From Streptomyces umbrinus (GTDB lineage: Bacteria > Actinomycetota > Actinomycetes > Streptomycetales > Streptomycetaceae), in contig NZ_JAUSZI010000002.1 of the NCBI RefSeq assembly GCF_030817415.1, forward strand, positions 1,178,001-1,242,000: 64,000 bases of DNA. Direction: 5' to 3'. Position numbers and translations under genes: made by a program. The notes beneath the pieces were generated by a model that had not been told where the DNA came from, made no database searches, and saw nothing but the letters and a program-made list of their open reading frames with translations. Numbering within the stretch: the stretch's first letter is position 1; the number at the start of each line of letters is the position of its first letter. Shown piece by piece: positions 50,112-58,575 of the stretch.

Positions 50112-50529
50112 ATGCCCGCCGAGCCGACCGCCCTGAGCAAGCTCAACGCCGAGGTCGTCCTCCGCTATCTGCGCGTGTTCGAGACACAGGACCTCGACGA
50201 ACTCGCGGAAGTCGTCGCCGAAGACGTGATGGTCCATGGCGCCGGGCAGCACGTGCGGGGGCGGCGCTGTCCGGAAGGGGCGATATTGAGCCCGGGGCTG
50301 TCCAACTGCCGCCTACGAGTGGACGATCTGTTCGCCGCAGAGGACAGGGTGGTCACCGCTTTCACCCTGACGTACACGCACGACCGCACCGGGCGTGACC
50401 TGACCCATGTCGGGCATCAAGTCCTACCGCCTGAGCGAGGGGCGGATCGTCGAGTTCTGGGGTGAGACCGATCTGTACGGCCTCCTCCGGCAGCTCGGAC
50501 TCGTGCCGGAGGAGATCCCGCCCTTCTGA
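50112..50529 (+). pseudogene. SnoaL-like (ester cyclase type) gene with frameshift
   Basis: From ATG 50112: MPAEPTALSKLNAEVVLRYL, FETQDLDELAEVVAEDVMVH, GLSNCRLRVDDLFAAEDRVV, TYTHDRTGRDLT. At the C run 50404-50406 the frame shifts by one base; removing one C gives MSGIKSYRLSEGRIVEFWGE and TDLYGLLRQLGLVPEEIPPF to the stop at 50529, a perfect continuation of an NTF2-like domain. The unshifted frame ends at 50465. Either a recent frameshift or a sequencing error. Function unknown. Confidence 0.75.
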
Positions 50530-50547
50530 TATCGGGCTCGCAGCGCG

Positions 50548-51399
50548 TCAGGCCGGTTCGCCGGCACGCACCCGGGCCAGTACCTCGCGGATCATGTCGG
50601 CGCTGATGGTGAAGTGGTCGCGGGCGATCTCCTCGGCCTTGGCGGGCTCACCGGCCGCGATGGCTTCATAGAGGGCCTTGTGGTCCCTGCTGGCCCGGTG
50701 GAAGTGGGACCGTTCCCCCTTGCCCCAGGGTTCCGCCGGGAAGCCGAGGCTGATCCGGGTCAGCAGGTCCCGGCTGAGCGTGGCGATCTGCGGGTTGTGC
50801 GTGGCCCGGCAGATGCTCTCGTGGAACGCGCTGTCGGCGATCTGCTCCTCGCGGGGTGTCGTCGCGGAGAGGTACGCCCCGAGGGCCTCGCGTATCGGTT
50901 CGAGGTCCTCGGGCCGTCGGCGCCGGGCGGCCGTGGCGGCCACCATGCCCTCCACCAGCCCCCGCAGATCGAAGAGTTGCTCGAACTCCTCCCAGCGGGG
51001 CAGCAGGGTGCGGCGCACCGCGGCCGCGGAGGACTCGCTCCAGCTTTCGCGCACGAAGGCACCGCCGTTGCGGCCGCGGCGGGTCTCGATGACACCCACG
51101 GCCTGGAGGCGCCCGACCGCCTCGCGCACGGTGGGACGGCTCACCCGCAGCAGCTGGGTGAGTTCGCGTTCGGCCGGCAGCCGCTGTCCCGGCAGGAAGT
51201 CCCCGACGGCGATCGCCGTGAGCAGCCGGTCGGAGACCTCGTCGACCGCGGACGTCACGCGTACCGGGCGCAGGGACGGTGAAGAGGCGCCGCCGAGAAG
51301 GACACGGTCGAGCACCCGGGCGAACTCGTCCCCCGGCTCGGGCGGCTGCGGTGCGGATGTCAGCTGGTCCTCCTCAGGTGGGTCGCGGATGCCGGACAT
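50548..51399 (-). CDS. GntR-family regulator, FadR/FCD subfamily
   Basis: 283 aa from ATG 51399; another possible start is CTG 51363, which has an excellent GAGGAGG five bases ahead. N-terminal winged helix: VSDRLLTAIAVGDFLPGQRL, PAERELTQLLRVSRPTVREA, ETRRGRNGGAFV. C-terminal FCD domain: FDLRGLVEGMVAATAARRRR, DSAFHESICRATHNPQIA, with the metal-ligand His in ESICRATHN and HRASRDHKALYEAI. Known: these repressors respond to organic or amino acids. It is divergent from the iminopeptidase/peptide-importer operon and probably controls it. Confidence 0.87.
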   Translation of the reverse strand: MSGIRDPPEEDQLTSAPQPPEPGDEFARVLDRVLLGGASSPSLRPVRVTSAVDEVSDRLLTAIAVGDFLPGQRLPAERELTQLLRVSRPTVREAVGRLQAVGVIETRRGRNGGAFVRESWSESSAAAVRRTLLPRWEEFEQLFDLRGLVEGMVAATAARRRRPEDLEPIREALGAYLSATTPREEQIADSAFHESICRATHNPQIATLSRDLLTRISLGFPAEPWGKGERSHFHRASRDHKALYEAIAAGEPAKAEEIARDHFTISADMIREVLARVRAGEPA

Positions 51400-51428
51400 G
51401 TAAACGCGCGCTGGACACGTAAACACGC
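51394..51428. promoter_or_regulatory. 19-bp-spaced direct repeat at the GntR promoter
   Basis: GGACATGTAAACGCGC (51394-51409) and GGACACGTAAACACGC (51413-51428) match at 14 of 16 positions on a 19-bp period. The first overlaps the ATG at 51399; if translation starts at CTG 51363 the repeats lie in the promoter or leader, fitting an autoregulatory operator. Confidence 0.5.
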
Positions 51429-51565
51429 AGTTACGTCTTGCCCTGCCCCCGCTAAAAGGTCTTGTGCGCTGACCATTTACCCAATCAGTATCGCAGACAC
51501 CCGTCACACCCATCGCGTTTCAGACAGGGACCGACCGAATCTCGGCCGGTCCGGGAGGCTCCCCA

Positions 51566-52462
51566 GTGGCGATCCCCGAACCGAACCACACCGGAACCGT
51601 CGACTTCAACGGCTGGTCCACCTGGTACCGGATCACGGGCGAGCCGGGCAAGACCCCTCTGGTGGTCCTGCACGGCGGACCCGGCGCCGGTCACGACTAC
51701 ACGCTGCGCATCGCGGGCATCGGCCGACAGGGCCGGCCCGTGGTGCACTACGACCAGCTCGGCATCGGGCGGTCCACCCATCTGCCCGACCGGGGCGCCG
51801 ACTTCTGGACCGTCCAGCTCTTCCTCGACGAACTCGACAATCTCCTCAAGGCGTTGGGGATCGCCGATGCCTACCACGTCCTCGGTCAGTCCTGGGGCGG
51901 CATGCTCGCCGCCGAGCACGCCCTACGGCGCCCGCCGGGACTGCGGGGCCTGGTCATCGCCAACTCCCCCGCGTCCATGGAGCTGTGGCTGTCGGGTGCG
52001 GCCGGGCTGCGCGCCGCTCTCCCGCCCGAGGTGCAGCGGACCCTGCTCGCCCACGAGGACGCCGGGACCACCGACCATCCCGACTACCACGCGGCGGAGC
52101 AGGTCTTCTACGAGCGCCATGTCTGCCGCCTGGTCCCGACCCCGCCCGAGGTCCAGGCCACCTGGGACAACATCGAGGCCGACCCGACCGTCTACCACAC
52201 GATGAACGGGCCGAACGAGTTCCACGTCGTCGGAACCCTCAAGAACTGGTCGGTCATCGACCGGCTGCACCTCGTCGACGTCCCGACCCTGCTGGTGTCC
52301 GGGCGGTACGACGAGGCGACTCCCGAAACCGTCCGTCCCTTCGCCGACCACATCCCCGATGTGCGCTGGCACTTCTTCGAGCACTCCAGCCATATGCCGC
52401 ACGTCGAGGAGGAGGAGCTCTACCTCCAGGTCGTCGGCGCGTTCCTCGACTCGACCGACTGA
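51566..52462 (+). CDS. Proline iminopeptidase-family alpha/beta hydrolase
   Basis: 298 aa from GTG 51566 with GGGAGG upstream. VVLHGGPGAGHDYTLRIAG (HGGPG oxyanion motif), VVHYDQLGIGRS, nucleophile in VLGQSWGGMLAAEHAL, Asp in SGRYDEATPE and His in EHSSHMPHVEEEE. Known: removes N-terminal proline or other residues from small peptides; cytoplasmic, no signal peptide. It is first in a run with a complete peptide ABC importer, so imported Pro-containing peptides are the likely substrate. Confidence 0.88.
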   Translation: MAIPEPNHTGTVDFNGWSTWYRITGEPGKTPLVVLHGGPGAGHDYTLRIAGIGRQGRPVVHYDQLGIGRSTHLPDRGADFWTVQLFLDELDNLLKALGIADAYHVLGQSWGGMLAAEHALRRPPGLRGLVIANSPASMELWLSGAAGLRAALPPEVQRTLLAHEDAGTTDHPDYHAAEQVFYERHVCRLVPTPPEVQATWDNIEADPTVYHTMNGPNEFHVVGTLKNWSVIDRLHLVDVPTLLVSGRYDEATPETVRPFADHIPDVRWHFFEHSSHMPHVEEEELYLQVVGAFLDSTD

Positions 52463-52581
52463 CTCGGCCGGCTCCACAGGCCGACTGGACCCGCGGCCTC
52501 GACCGGACAGCTCCACCGATCGGCTCGACCCGCCGCCCCGCCCCGCTGTCTCCACCGTTCGATCCACCCACGGGAGTTCGG

Positions 52582-54300
52582 ATGTCCCGCAGCACCAGAC
52601 GCACCGCCCTCGTCGCCACCACCGCCACCCTCGCCCTCACCGCCGCCGCCTGCTCGTCCTCCGACGACGGCAGCGCCTCCGGCCCGACCTCGTCCTCCTC
52701 CGGCTCCTCCGCCTTCCAGCCGGAGCACAAGGGAGGCACCCTGCGGATGGTCGCCCACGCGGCCGCCGGCAGCCTGGACCCGCAGGTGAACTACACACTC
52801 CAGTACTGGCAGCTGTACCAGTCGATGTACGACGGTCTGCTGGCGTTCAAGAAGACCGGCGGTCAGCAGTCGTTCACCGTCGTACCGGACCTGGCCACGG
52901 CCATGCCCAAGGTGACCAACGGCGGCAAGACATACACCTTCACTTTGCGCAAGGGCATCAAGTTCTCCAACGGGAAGGCCCTGACCACCGACGACGTGGT
53001 GGCGTCCTTCCAACGCATCTTCAAGGTCTCCAGCCCCACCGCGGGCACCTTCTACAACGGGATCGTCGGCGCGGACGCCTGTATCAAGAAGCCCGCGGAC
53101 TGCACGCTCGACAAGGGCGTCGTCGGCGACGCGTCGGCCGGCACGGTCACCGTCAACCTCACCGCCGCGGACCCGGAGTTCCCGTACAAGCTGGCCGTCC
53201 CGCACGCCAGCGTGGTGCCGAAGGAATCGCCGGCCAAGGACGCGGGCACAAAGCCACTGCCGACCACCGGCCCGTACATGGCGGCCTCGTACGATCCGAA
53301 CCGGGCGCTCAAGCTGGTCCGCAACCCGCACTTCAAGGAGTGGTCACGGGAGGGCCAGCCTCAGGGCTATCCCGACAGGATCGACTACACCTTCGGGCAG
53401 ACCGTCGAGTCCGAGGTCACCGCCGTCCAGAACGGCCAGGCGGACTGGATGTACGATCCGCCGCCCGCCGACCGCCTGAACGAGATAGGCACCAAGTACG
53501 CCTCACAGGCGCACGTCAACCCGCTGACCGCGTTCTGGTATCTGACGCTCAACGTCAACTCGGCGCCGTTCAACAACAAGTTGGCGCGCCAGGCCATCAA
53601 CTGGGCGGTGGACCGCGAGGCCGTGGTCCGGCTCTACGGCGGCAAGAACCTCGCCGCTCCCGCGTGCACCATCCTGCCGCCGGGCTTCCCCGGGCACGTC
53701 GACTCCTGCGACTACACCAAGGGCGGCGGCAAGACCTGGTCGGCCCCGGACCTGGCCAAAGCCAAGGAACTGGTCAAGAAGTCCGGTACGGCAGGGCAGG
53801 AGGTCGGCATCGTCGTGCAGGACGACGAGGTCAACAAGTCGATCGGCCAGTATCTGCAGAGCCTGCTCACCCAGCTCGGCTACAAGGCCACCCTCAAACC
53901 GCTGTCGGGCAACATCCAGTTCACGTACATCCAGAACACCAAGAACAAGGTGCAGCTCGCCCTGACGTCCTGGTACCAGGATTACCCGGCGGCCTCCGAC
54001 TTCCTCAACGTGCTGCTGTCCTGCGCCTCGTTCCACCCGGGCAGCGACTCCAGCATCAACATCTCCGGCTTCTGCGACAAGGGCATCGACGCACGGATGC
54101 GGACCGCGCTGAAGACCGGGCAGACCGATCAGAAGAGCGCCGACCAGCAGTGGGGCACGATCGACCAGGACATCATGAAGGAGTCCCCGGTCGTACCGGT
54201 GATCAACCCGAAGATCATCGACTTCACGTCGAAGCGCGTCGGCAACTACCAGTTCAGCAAGCAGTTCTACATGCTCGTCGGGCAGTTGTGGGTCAAGTGA
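52582..54300 (+). CDS. Peptide ABC transporter substrate-binding lipoprotein (DppA/OppA type)
   Basis: 572 aa from ATG 52582 with GGGAG upstream. Lipoprotein leader LVATTATLALTAAAC-SSSDD, then a Ser/Gly linker. SBP family 5 features: GGTLRMVAHAAAGSLDPQVN, YTFTLRKGIKFSNGKALTTD, GPYMAASYDPNRALKLVRNP, LTLNVNSAPFNNKLARQAIN. Known: captures oligopeptides or similar solutes outside the membrane. Its stop overlaps the next permease start (GTGA). Confidence 0.92.
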   Translation: MSRSTRRTALVATTATLALTAAACSSSDDGSASGPTSSSSGSSAFQPEHKGGTLRMVAHAAAGSLDPQVNYTLQYWQLYQSMYDGLLAFKKTGGQQSFTVVPDLATAMPKVTNGGKTYTFTLRKGIKFSNGKALTTDDVVASFQRIFKVSSPTAGTFYNGIVGADACIKKPADCTLDKGVVGDASAGTVTVNLTAADPEFPYKLAVPHASVVPKESPAKDAGTKPLPTTGPYMAASYDPNRALKLVRNPHFKEWSREGQPQGYPDRIDYTFGQTVESEVTAVQNGQADWMYDPPPADRLNEIGTKYASQAHVNPLTAFWYLTLNVNSAPFNNKLARQAINWAVDREAVVRLYGGKNLAAPACTILPPGFPGHVDSCDYTKGGGKTWSAPDLAKAKELVKKSGTAGQEVGIVVQDDEVNKSIGQYLQSLLTQLGYKATLKPLSGNIQFTYIQNTKNKVQLALTSWYQDYPAASDFLNVLLSCASFHPGSDSSINISGFCDKGIDARMRTALKTGQTDQKSADQQWGTIDQDIMKESPVVPVINPKIIDFTSKRVGNYQFSKQFYMLVGQLWVK

Positions 54301-55325
54301 GCCGCGCCATGGCCCCGTCGACCACCACCGAGGCCCGGCGCTCGCCGGGTCCCTGGCGGACCGCCGTCGCCGACCTGTCCCGCAACAGGCCGGCGACGGC
54401 CGCGGCCCTCGTCCTGCTGATCGTCGTCCTGGTGTGCCTGTGCGCGCCGCTGTACGCGGACCACATCGCCCACACCGACCCGTTCCAGTCCCATGTCTCC
54501 GGCACCACGGTCGTCGACGGCAGGTCCGTGCCGGTGCTCACCCCGAGCAGTACCGGGCTCGGTCTCGGCGTCACGCCCATCGGGCCCACCTGGGACACCG
54601 CCCACTACTTCCTCGGCTCCGACAACCAGGGCCGCGATGTCATGGCACGGCTGCTGTACGGCGGCCGTACCAGCCTGTTCATCGGGGTCACCGCGGCCCT
54701 GCTGACCGTCGTCATCGGTACGGCCGTCGGCGTCCTCGCCGGCTACGCGGGCGGCGTCGTGGACGCCGTCATCTCCCGGATCCTGGACGTCATCTGGGCG
54801 TTCCCGGTGTATCTGCTGGCCATCTGTCTGTCGGTGGTGCTGCTCACCGACGGACTGCGGCTCGGTCCGGTCACAGTGGACGCGGGGAGCCTGTGGCTGC
54901 CCGTGGTGATCATCGCGGCGATCTACGTGCCGTACGTCGCCCGGCCCCTGCGCGGCCAGGTACTGGTGCTGCGCAACAAGGAGTTCATCCAGGCGGCCAT
55001 CGGCTCGGGCGCGCCCGCCCTGCGTGTCATGCGCCGGGAGGTGCTGCCGAACGTCGTGCCCACGGCGATCGTCTTCCTGCCGCTGATGACCGCGCTCGCC
55101 ATGCTCACCGAGTCGGCGCTGTCGTTCCTGTCCGTCGGGGTCCAGCCGCCCGACGCCAGCTGGGGCACGATCATCGAGGACGGCCTCGGACTCCTCTACA
55201 CCCGGCCCGCCGTGACGATCGCCCCGGGACTGCTCATCGCGCTGACCACGGTGGCGCTCAACGTCCTGGGCGACGGCGTGCGTGACGCGCTCGACCCGAG
55301 CGCCCGGCTGCGCGGAGGGGTGTGA
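54297..55325 (+). CDS. Peptide ABC transporter permease (DppC type)
   Basis: 342 aa from GTG 54297, overlapping the previous stop by four bases. LSRNRPATAAALVLLIVVLV opens the first helix; a large extracytoplasmic loop follows, then FLGSDNQGRDVMARLLYGGR (the DppC signature), SLFIGVTAALLTVVIGTAVG and the EAA loop AAIGSGAPALRVMRREVLPN. Six membrane helices expected. Note the order: the DppC-like gene precedes the DppB-like gene, the reverse of E. coli. Confidence 0.92.
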   Translation: MSRAMAPSTTTEARRSPGPWRTAVADLSRNRPATAAALVLLIVVLVCLCAPLYADHIAHTDPFQSHVSGTTVVDGRSVPVLTPSSTGLGLGVTPIGPTWDTAHYFLGSDNQGRDVMARLLYGGRTSLFIGVTAALLTVVIGTAVGVLAGYAGGVVDAVISRILDVIWAFPVYLLAICLSVVLLTDGLRLGPVTVDAGSLWLPVVIIAAIYVPYVARPLRGQVLVLRNKEFIQAAIGSGAPALRVMRREVLPNVVPTAIVFLPLMTALAMLTESALSFLSVGVQPPDASWGTIIEDGLGLLYTRPAVTIAPGLLIALTTVALNVLGDGVRDALDPSARLRGGV

Positions 55326-55328
55326 CGC

Positions 55329-56297
55329 ATGCTGTACTTCGCCCTCCGGCGCTTCCTGTCCGCCCTGTTCGTCATGTCCGCGATCAGCGTGCTGGTGTTC
55401 CTGATCTTCTTCGCGACCCCCGGCGTGGACCCGGCCGCGCGGATCGCGGGCCGCAACGCCGATCCGGCCACTCTCGCCCAGGTGCGGCACTCCTTCGGGC
55501 TGGACCGGCCGATGCCCGTCCGCTACCTGCTGATGATGCAACACCTGCTGGTCGACCGGGACTTGGAGTCGTTCGTCAACCGCGGCTCCCGTGTCGTCCC
55601 GCAGATCGTGCAGGCGATGCCCGTGACCCTTTCGCTCGTGGTGGGGGCGGCCGTCATCTGGATGACGGTGGGCATCGTGATGGGCACCGCCGCGGCAGCC
55701 CTGCGCGGCACGCTCGCCGACCCACTGATCATGCTGGTCGGAGTGGTCGGCGTGTCCCTGCCCGCCTACTGGCTCGGCGAGGTCGTCAACCTGGTCACCC
55801 AGAACCGGCTGCACGACACGGTGTTCTCCTGGGTGCCACCACCCGGATACGTCGAACTGGGCCATGACCCCGGCCAGTGGGCACTGCACATGCTCTTCCC
55901 CTGGCTGACCCTGGCGCTGCTCTACGCAGGGATCTACGCCCGGCTGCTGCGCGGCGAGGTCGTCACCGCGCTGGGCGAGGACTACGTACGCACCGCCCGT
56001 GCCAAGGGCCTGTCCGAGCGGCGCATCCTGGTCCGGCACGCCCTGCGCTGCTCACTCATCCCGATCGTCTCCCTGTTCGGCCTGGACTTCGGCGCGCTCG
56101 TGGGCGGCGCCGCCCTGCTCACCGAGGTGGTCTTCGGACTGCCGGGCGTCGGCAAGCTCACGTTCGACGCCCTGCAGAACCTCGACCTGCCCGTGATCAT
56201 GGGCACGGTCCTGTACGCGGCCTTCTTCGTCGTCCTCGCCAACGCCCTGGTGGACATCCTGTACGCGCGACTCGACCCGAGGGCCCGCCATGCCTGA
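55329..56297 (+). CDS. Peptide ABC transporter permease (DppB type)
   Basis: 322 aa from ATG 55329 with GGAGGGG upstream. MLYFALRRFLSALFVMSAIS opens the first helix; FGLDRPMPVRYLLMMQHLLV and the EAA loop RTARAKGLSERRILVRHALR follow, then TEVVFGLPGVGKLTFDALQN. Six helices. The end overlaps the next gene by eight bases. Forms the membrane channel with the DppC-like protein. Confidence 0.92.
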   Translation: MLYFALRRFLSALFVMSAISVLVFLIFFATPGVDPAARIAGRNADPATLAQVRHSFGLDRPMPVRYLLMMQHLLVDRDLESFVNRGSRVVPQIVQAMPVTLSLVVGAAVIWMTVGIVMGTAAAALRGTLADPLIMLVGVVGVSLPAYWLGEVVNLVTQNRLHDTVFSWVPPPGYVELGHDPGQWALHMLFPWLTLALLYAGIYARLLRGEVVTALGEDYVRTARAKGLSERRILVRHALRCSLIPIVSLFGLDFGALVGGAALLTEVVFGLPGVGKLTFDALQNLDLPVIMGTVLYAAFFVVLANALVDILYARLDPRARHA

Positions 56298-57381
56298 TCA
56301 GCCAGTCAAGGAACTGCCCGGCCAACCCCTGCTGGACGTACGCGACTTGAGGGTGACCTTCCGTACCCGCCGAGGCTCTGTCACGGCGGTCGACGGTCTC
56401 TCCCTCTCGGTGGCTCCCGGCGAAATCCTGGGCGTGGTGGGCGAGTCGGGCTCCGGCAAGAGCGTGTCGATGCTTGCCGTACTGCGCCTGCTGACCAACC
56501 CGAACGTCACCGTCTCGGGCCAAGTCCTCTTCCGTGGCCGCGACTTGCTCACTCTCCCCGACAAGGAGATGCGCGCGATACGAGGCCGGGAGATCGCCAT
56601 GGTCTTCCAGGACCCGATGACCGCGCTGACCCCCGTCTACACCGTGGGCTGGCAGATCGCCGAGCAGATACGGGCCCACGAGCAGGTGTCCCGCAAGGTC
56701 GCACGGGCCCGCGCGGTGGAGCTGCTGTCCGACGTCGGCATCCCCGACGCGGCCTCGCGGGTGAACGCCTACCCGCACGAGTTCTCCGGCGGCATGCGAC
56801 AGCGCGCGGTCATCGCGATGGCCCTCGCCTGCGGCCCCTCACTGCTGATCGCCGACGAACCGACCACGGCCCTGGACGTGACGATCCAGGCCCAGATCCT
56901 GGACCTGATGCGGGAGTTGAACGCACGCGGCTCCGCCGTGGTGCTCATCACGCACGACATGGGCGTGGTCTCCGAGATCGCCGACCGGGTCCTCGTCATG
57001 TACGGCGGACGCGCGGCCGAGGAAGGCCCTCGCCAGGCGGTGTTCCACGGCCCCCGCCATCCGTACACCTGGGGACTGCTCGACTCGGTGCCGCGCGTCG
57101 GCGGAACCCGGCTGCGGCGGCTGCCCACCATCGCGGGTATGCCGGTCTCGCCGGACAGCCTCCCCGAGGGCTGCGCGTTCGCGCCGCGCTGTCCGGCGCG
57201 TCACGACCGGTGCGAGGAGCGCCCCGAGCTCGCCGCGGGAAGCGGCAACACCGCCCACCGCGACGCCTGTTGGCTGCCACCGGACGACCGCGCGGCGCAG
57301 CGTCTCGCGGCCCGGGCAGGCCCAGAAGCAGGCGCAGGGGCACAGCGGACGGACGAGACGGACAGGGAGATGGCGCCGTGA
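56290..57381 (+). CDS. Peptide ABC transporter ATPase (DppD type)
   Basis: 363 aa. Walker A VVGESGSGKSVSMLAVLRLL, Q-loop AMVFQDPMTALTPVYT, signature EFSGGMRQRAVIAMALA, Walker B LLIADEPTTALDVT. The C-terminal oligopeptide extension has four Cys (GCAFAPRCPARHDRCEE and DACW), which in Opp/Dpp ATPases bind an iron-sulphur cluster. Pairs with the next ATPase. The start is ATG 56290 inside the previous gene. Confidence 0.93.
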   Translation: MPDQPVKELPGQPLLDVRDLRVTFRTRRGSVTAVDGLSLSVAPGEILGVVGESGSGKSVSMLAVLRLLTNPNVTVSGQVLFRGRDLLTLPDKEMRAIRGREIAMVFQDPMTALTPVYTVGWQIAEQIRAHEQVSRKVARARAVELLSDVGIPDAASRVNAYPHEFSGGMRQRAVIAMALACGPSLLIADEPTTALDVTIQAQILDLMRELNARGSAVVLITHDMGVVSEIADRVLVMYGGRAAEEGPRQAVFHGPRHPYTWGLLDSVPRVGGTRLRRLPTIAGMPVSPDSLPEGCAFAPRCPARHDRCEERPELAAGSGNTAHRDACWLPPDDRAAQRLAARAGPEAGAGAQRTDETDREMAP

Positions 57382-58418
57382 CGGCCCTCGACACAGCGGC
57401 AGCGGACGAAAACACCCGGCCCGGCAGCGACGTACTGCTGCGCGCCACGGACGTCACCAAGCACTACACCCTGCGCGCCGACTCGCTCGCCCGGCACCGC
57501 AAGGTCCTGCGAGCCGTGGACGGAGTCTCGCTGGAGGTACGTGCCGGGGAGACGCTCGGCATCGTCGGCGAGTCGGGCTGCGGCAAGTCCACCCTCGGCC
57601 GCTGCCTGGTCAGGCTCACCGACCTCACGAGCGGCCGGGTCGAGTTCGACGGCCAGGACATCAGCACGCTGTCCGCGCGCCGCCTGCGCCCCGTCCGTCC
57701 CGGGATGCAGCTGGTCTTCCAGGACCCGCAGGCCTCGCTCAACCCCCGGCGCCGTGCCGGGGACATCGTCGCCGAGCCGCTGCTCATCCACCGCTACGGG
57801 GACGCCGCCGCCGTCCGGAAGCGGGTCGCCGAACTGTTCGACGTCGTGGGGCTGGCCACCGCGCACCTGGACCGCTACCCGCACGAGTTCTCCGGCGGCC
57901 AGCGCCAGCGCATCGGCATCGCACGCGCGCTGGCCACCGACCCGAAACTGATCGTCGCCGACGAGCCGGTGTCCGCCCTCGACGTGTCGATCCAGGCCCA
58001 GGTGCTGAACCTCTTCGCCGATCTCCAGGACGAGTTCGGGCTGACGTACGTCTTCATCGCCCACGACCTCGGAGTGGTCCGGCATGTGTCGGACCGGATC
58101 GCCGTCATGTACCTCGGCGAGATCGTCGAACTCGCGGAGACTGAGGAGCTGTACGCGGCCCCGGCGCACCCCTACACCGAGGCGCTGATGTCCGCGGTCC
58201 CGGAGATCGACGACGGCACCGACGCGGCGGCGGCCGGATCGCGCCGGGAACGCATCGTCCTCAGCGGTGACGTGCCCAACCCGGTGGCCAAGCCGACCGG
58301 TTGCACGTTCCACACCCGCTGCCCATACGCCCGGGAGCGCTGCGCGGTGGAACGTCCGCCGCTCACCCGGACCGCTTCGGGACGTCAGGCCGCCTGCCAC
58401 TATCCGCTGATGGGCTGA
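57378..58418 (+). CDS. Peptide ABC transporter ATPase (DppF type)
   Basis: 346 aa from GTG 57378, overlapping the DppD-like stop as GTGA. Walker [41 protein letters not shown], signature [19 protein letters not shown], Walker [21 protein letters not shown]. The C-terminal Cys cluster is [14 protein letters not shown] plus AACH. It completes the importer (SBP, two permeases, two ATPases). Confidence 0.93.
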   Translation: MTALDTAAADENTRPGSDVLLRATDVTKHYTLRADSLARHRKVLRAVDGVSLEVRAGETLGIVGESGCGKSTLGRCLVRLTDLTSGRVEFDGQDISTLSARRLRPVRPGMQLVFQDPQASLNPRRRAGDIVAEPLLIHRYGDAAAVRKRVAELFDVVGLATAHLDRYPHEFSGGQRQRIGIARALATDPKLIVADEPVSALDVSIQAQVLNLFADLQDEFGLTYVFIAHDLGVVRHVSDRIAVMYLGEIVELAETEELYAAPAHPYTEALMSAVPEIDDGTDAAAAGSRRERIVLSGDVPNPVAKPTGCTFHTRCPYARERCAVERPPLTRTASGRQAACHYPLMG

Positions 58419-58450
58419 GGTTTCGAATGGTGGGCCGAGATTTCGAACTT
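58411..58450. repeat. 20-bp tandem duplication at the end of the importer operon
   Basis: TGGGCTGAGGTTTCGAATGG is followed directly by TGGGCCGAGATTTCGAACTT; the first 17 positions differ at two. The first unit overlaps the stop codon of the DppF-like gene. Possibly a small regulatory or recombination scar. The rest of the 157-bp gap also holds a hairpin CCCCTG-ACAC-CAGGGG (58547-58562) ahead of the next gene. Confidence 0.6.
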
Positions 58451-58575
58451 CTCACCCCTGTCCAGCGGAAACGGGGCCTTTCACCCTAACGAAGTGCCGG
58501 TGCCCCACGACCGGACGGGCGAGGCCGATCGTCCACTAGCTTCCTTCCCCTGACACCAGGGGACATAGGAGCAAC

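Noticed and set aside
47157..50252. 1031-aa open frame on the minus strand
   Set aside because: It spans PucR, the oxidase end and the metallochaperone, all with strong domain evidence on the plus strand; the translation is low-complexity.
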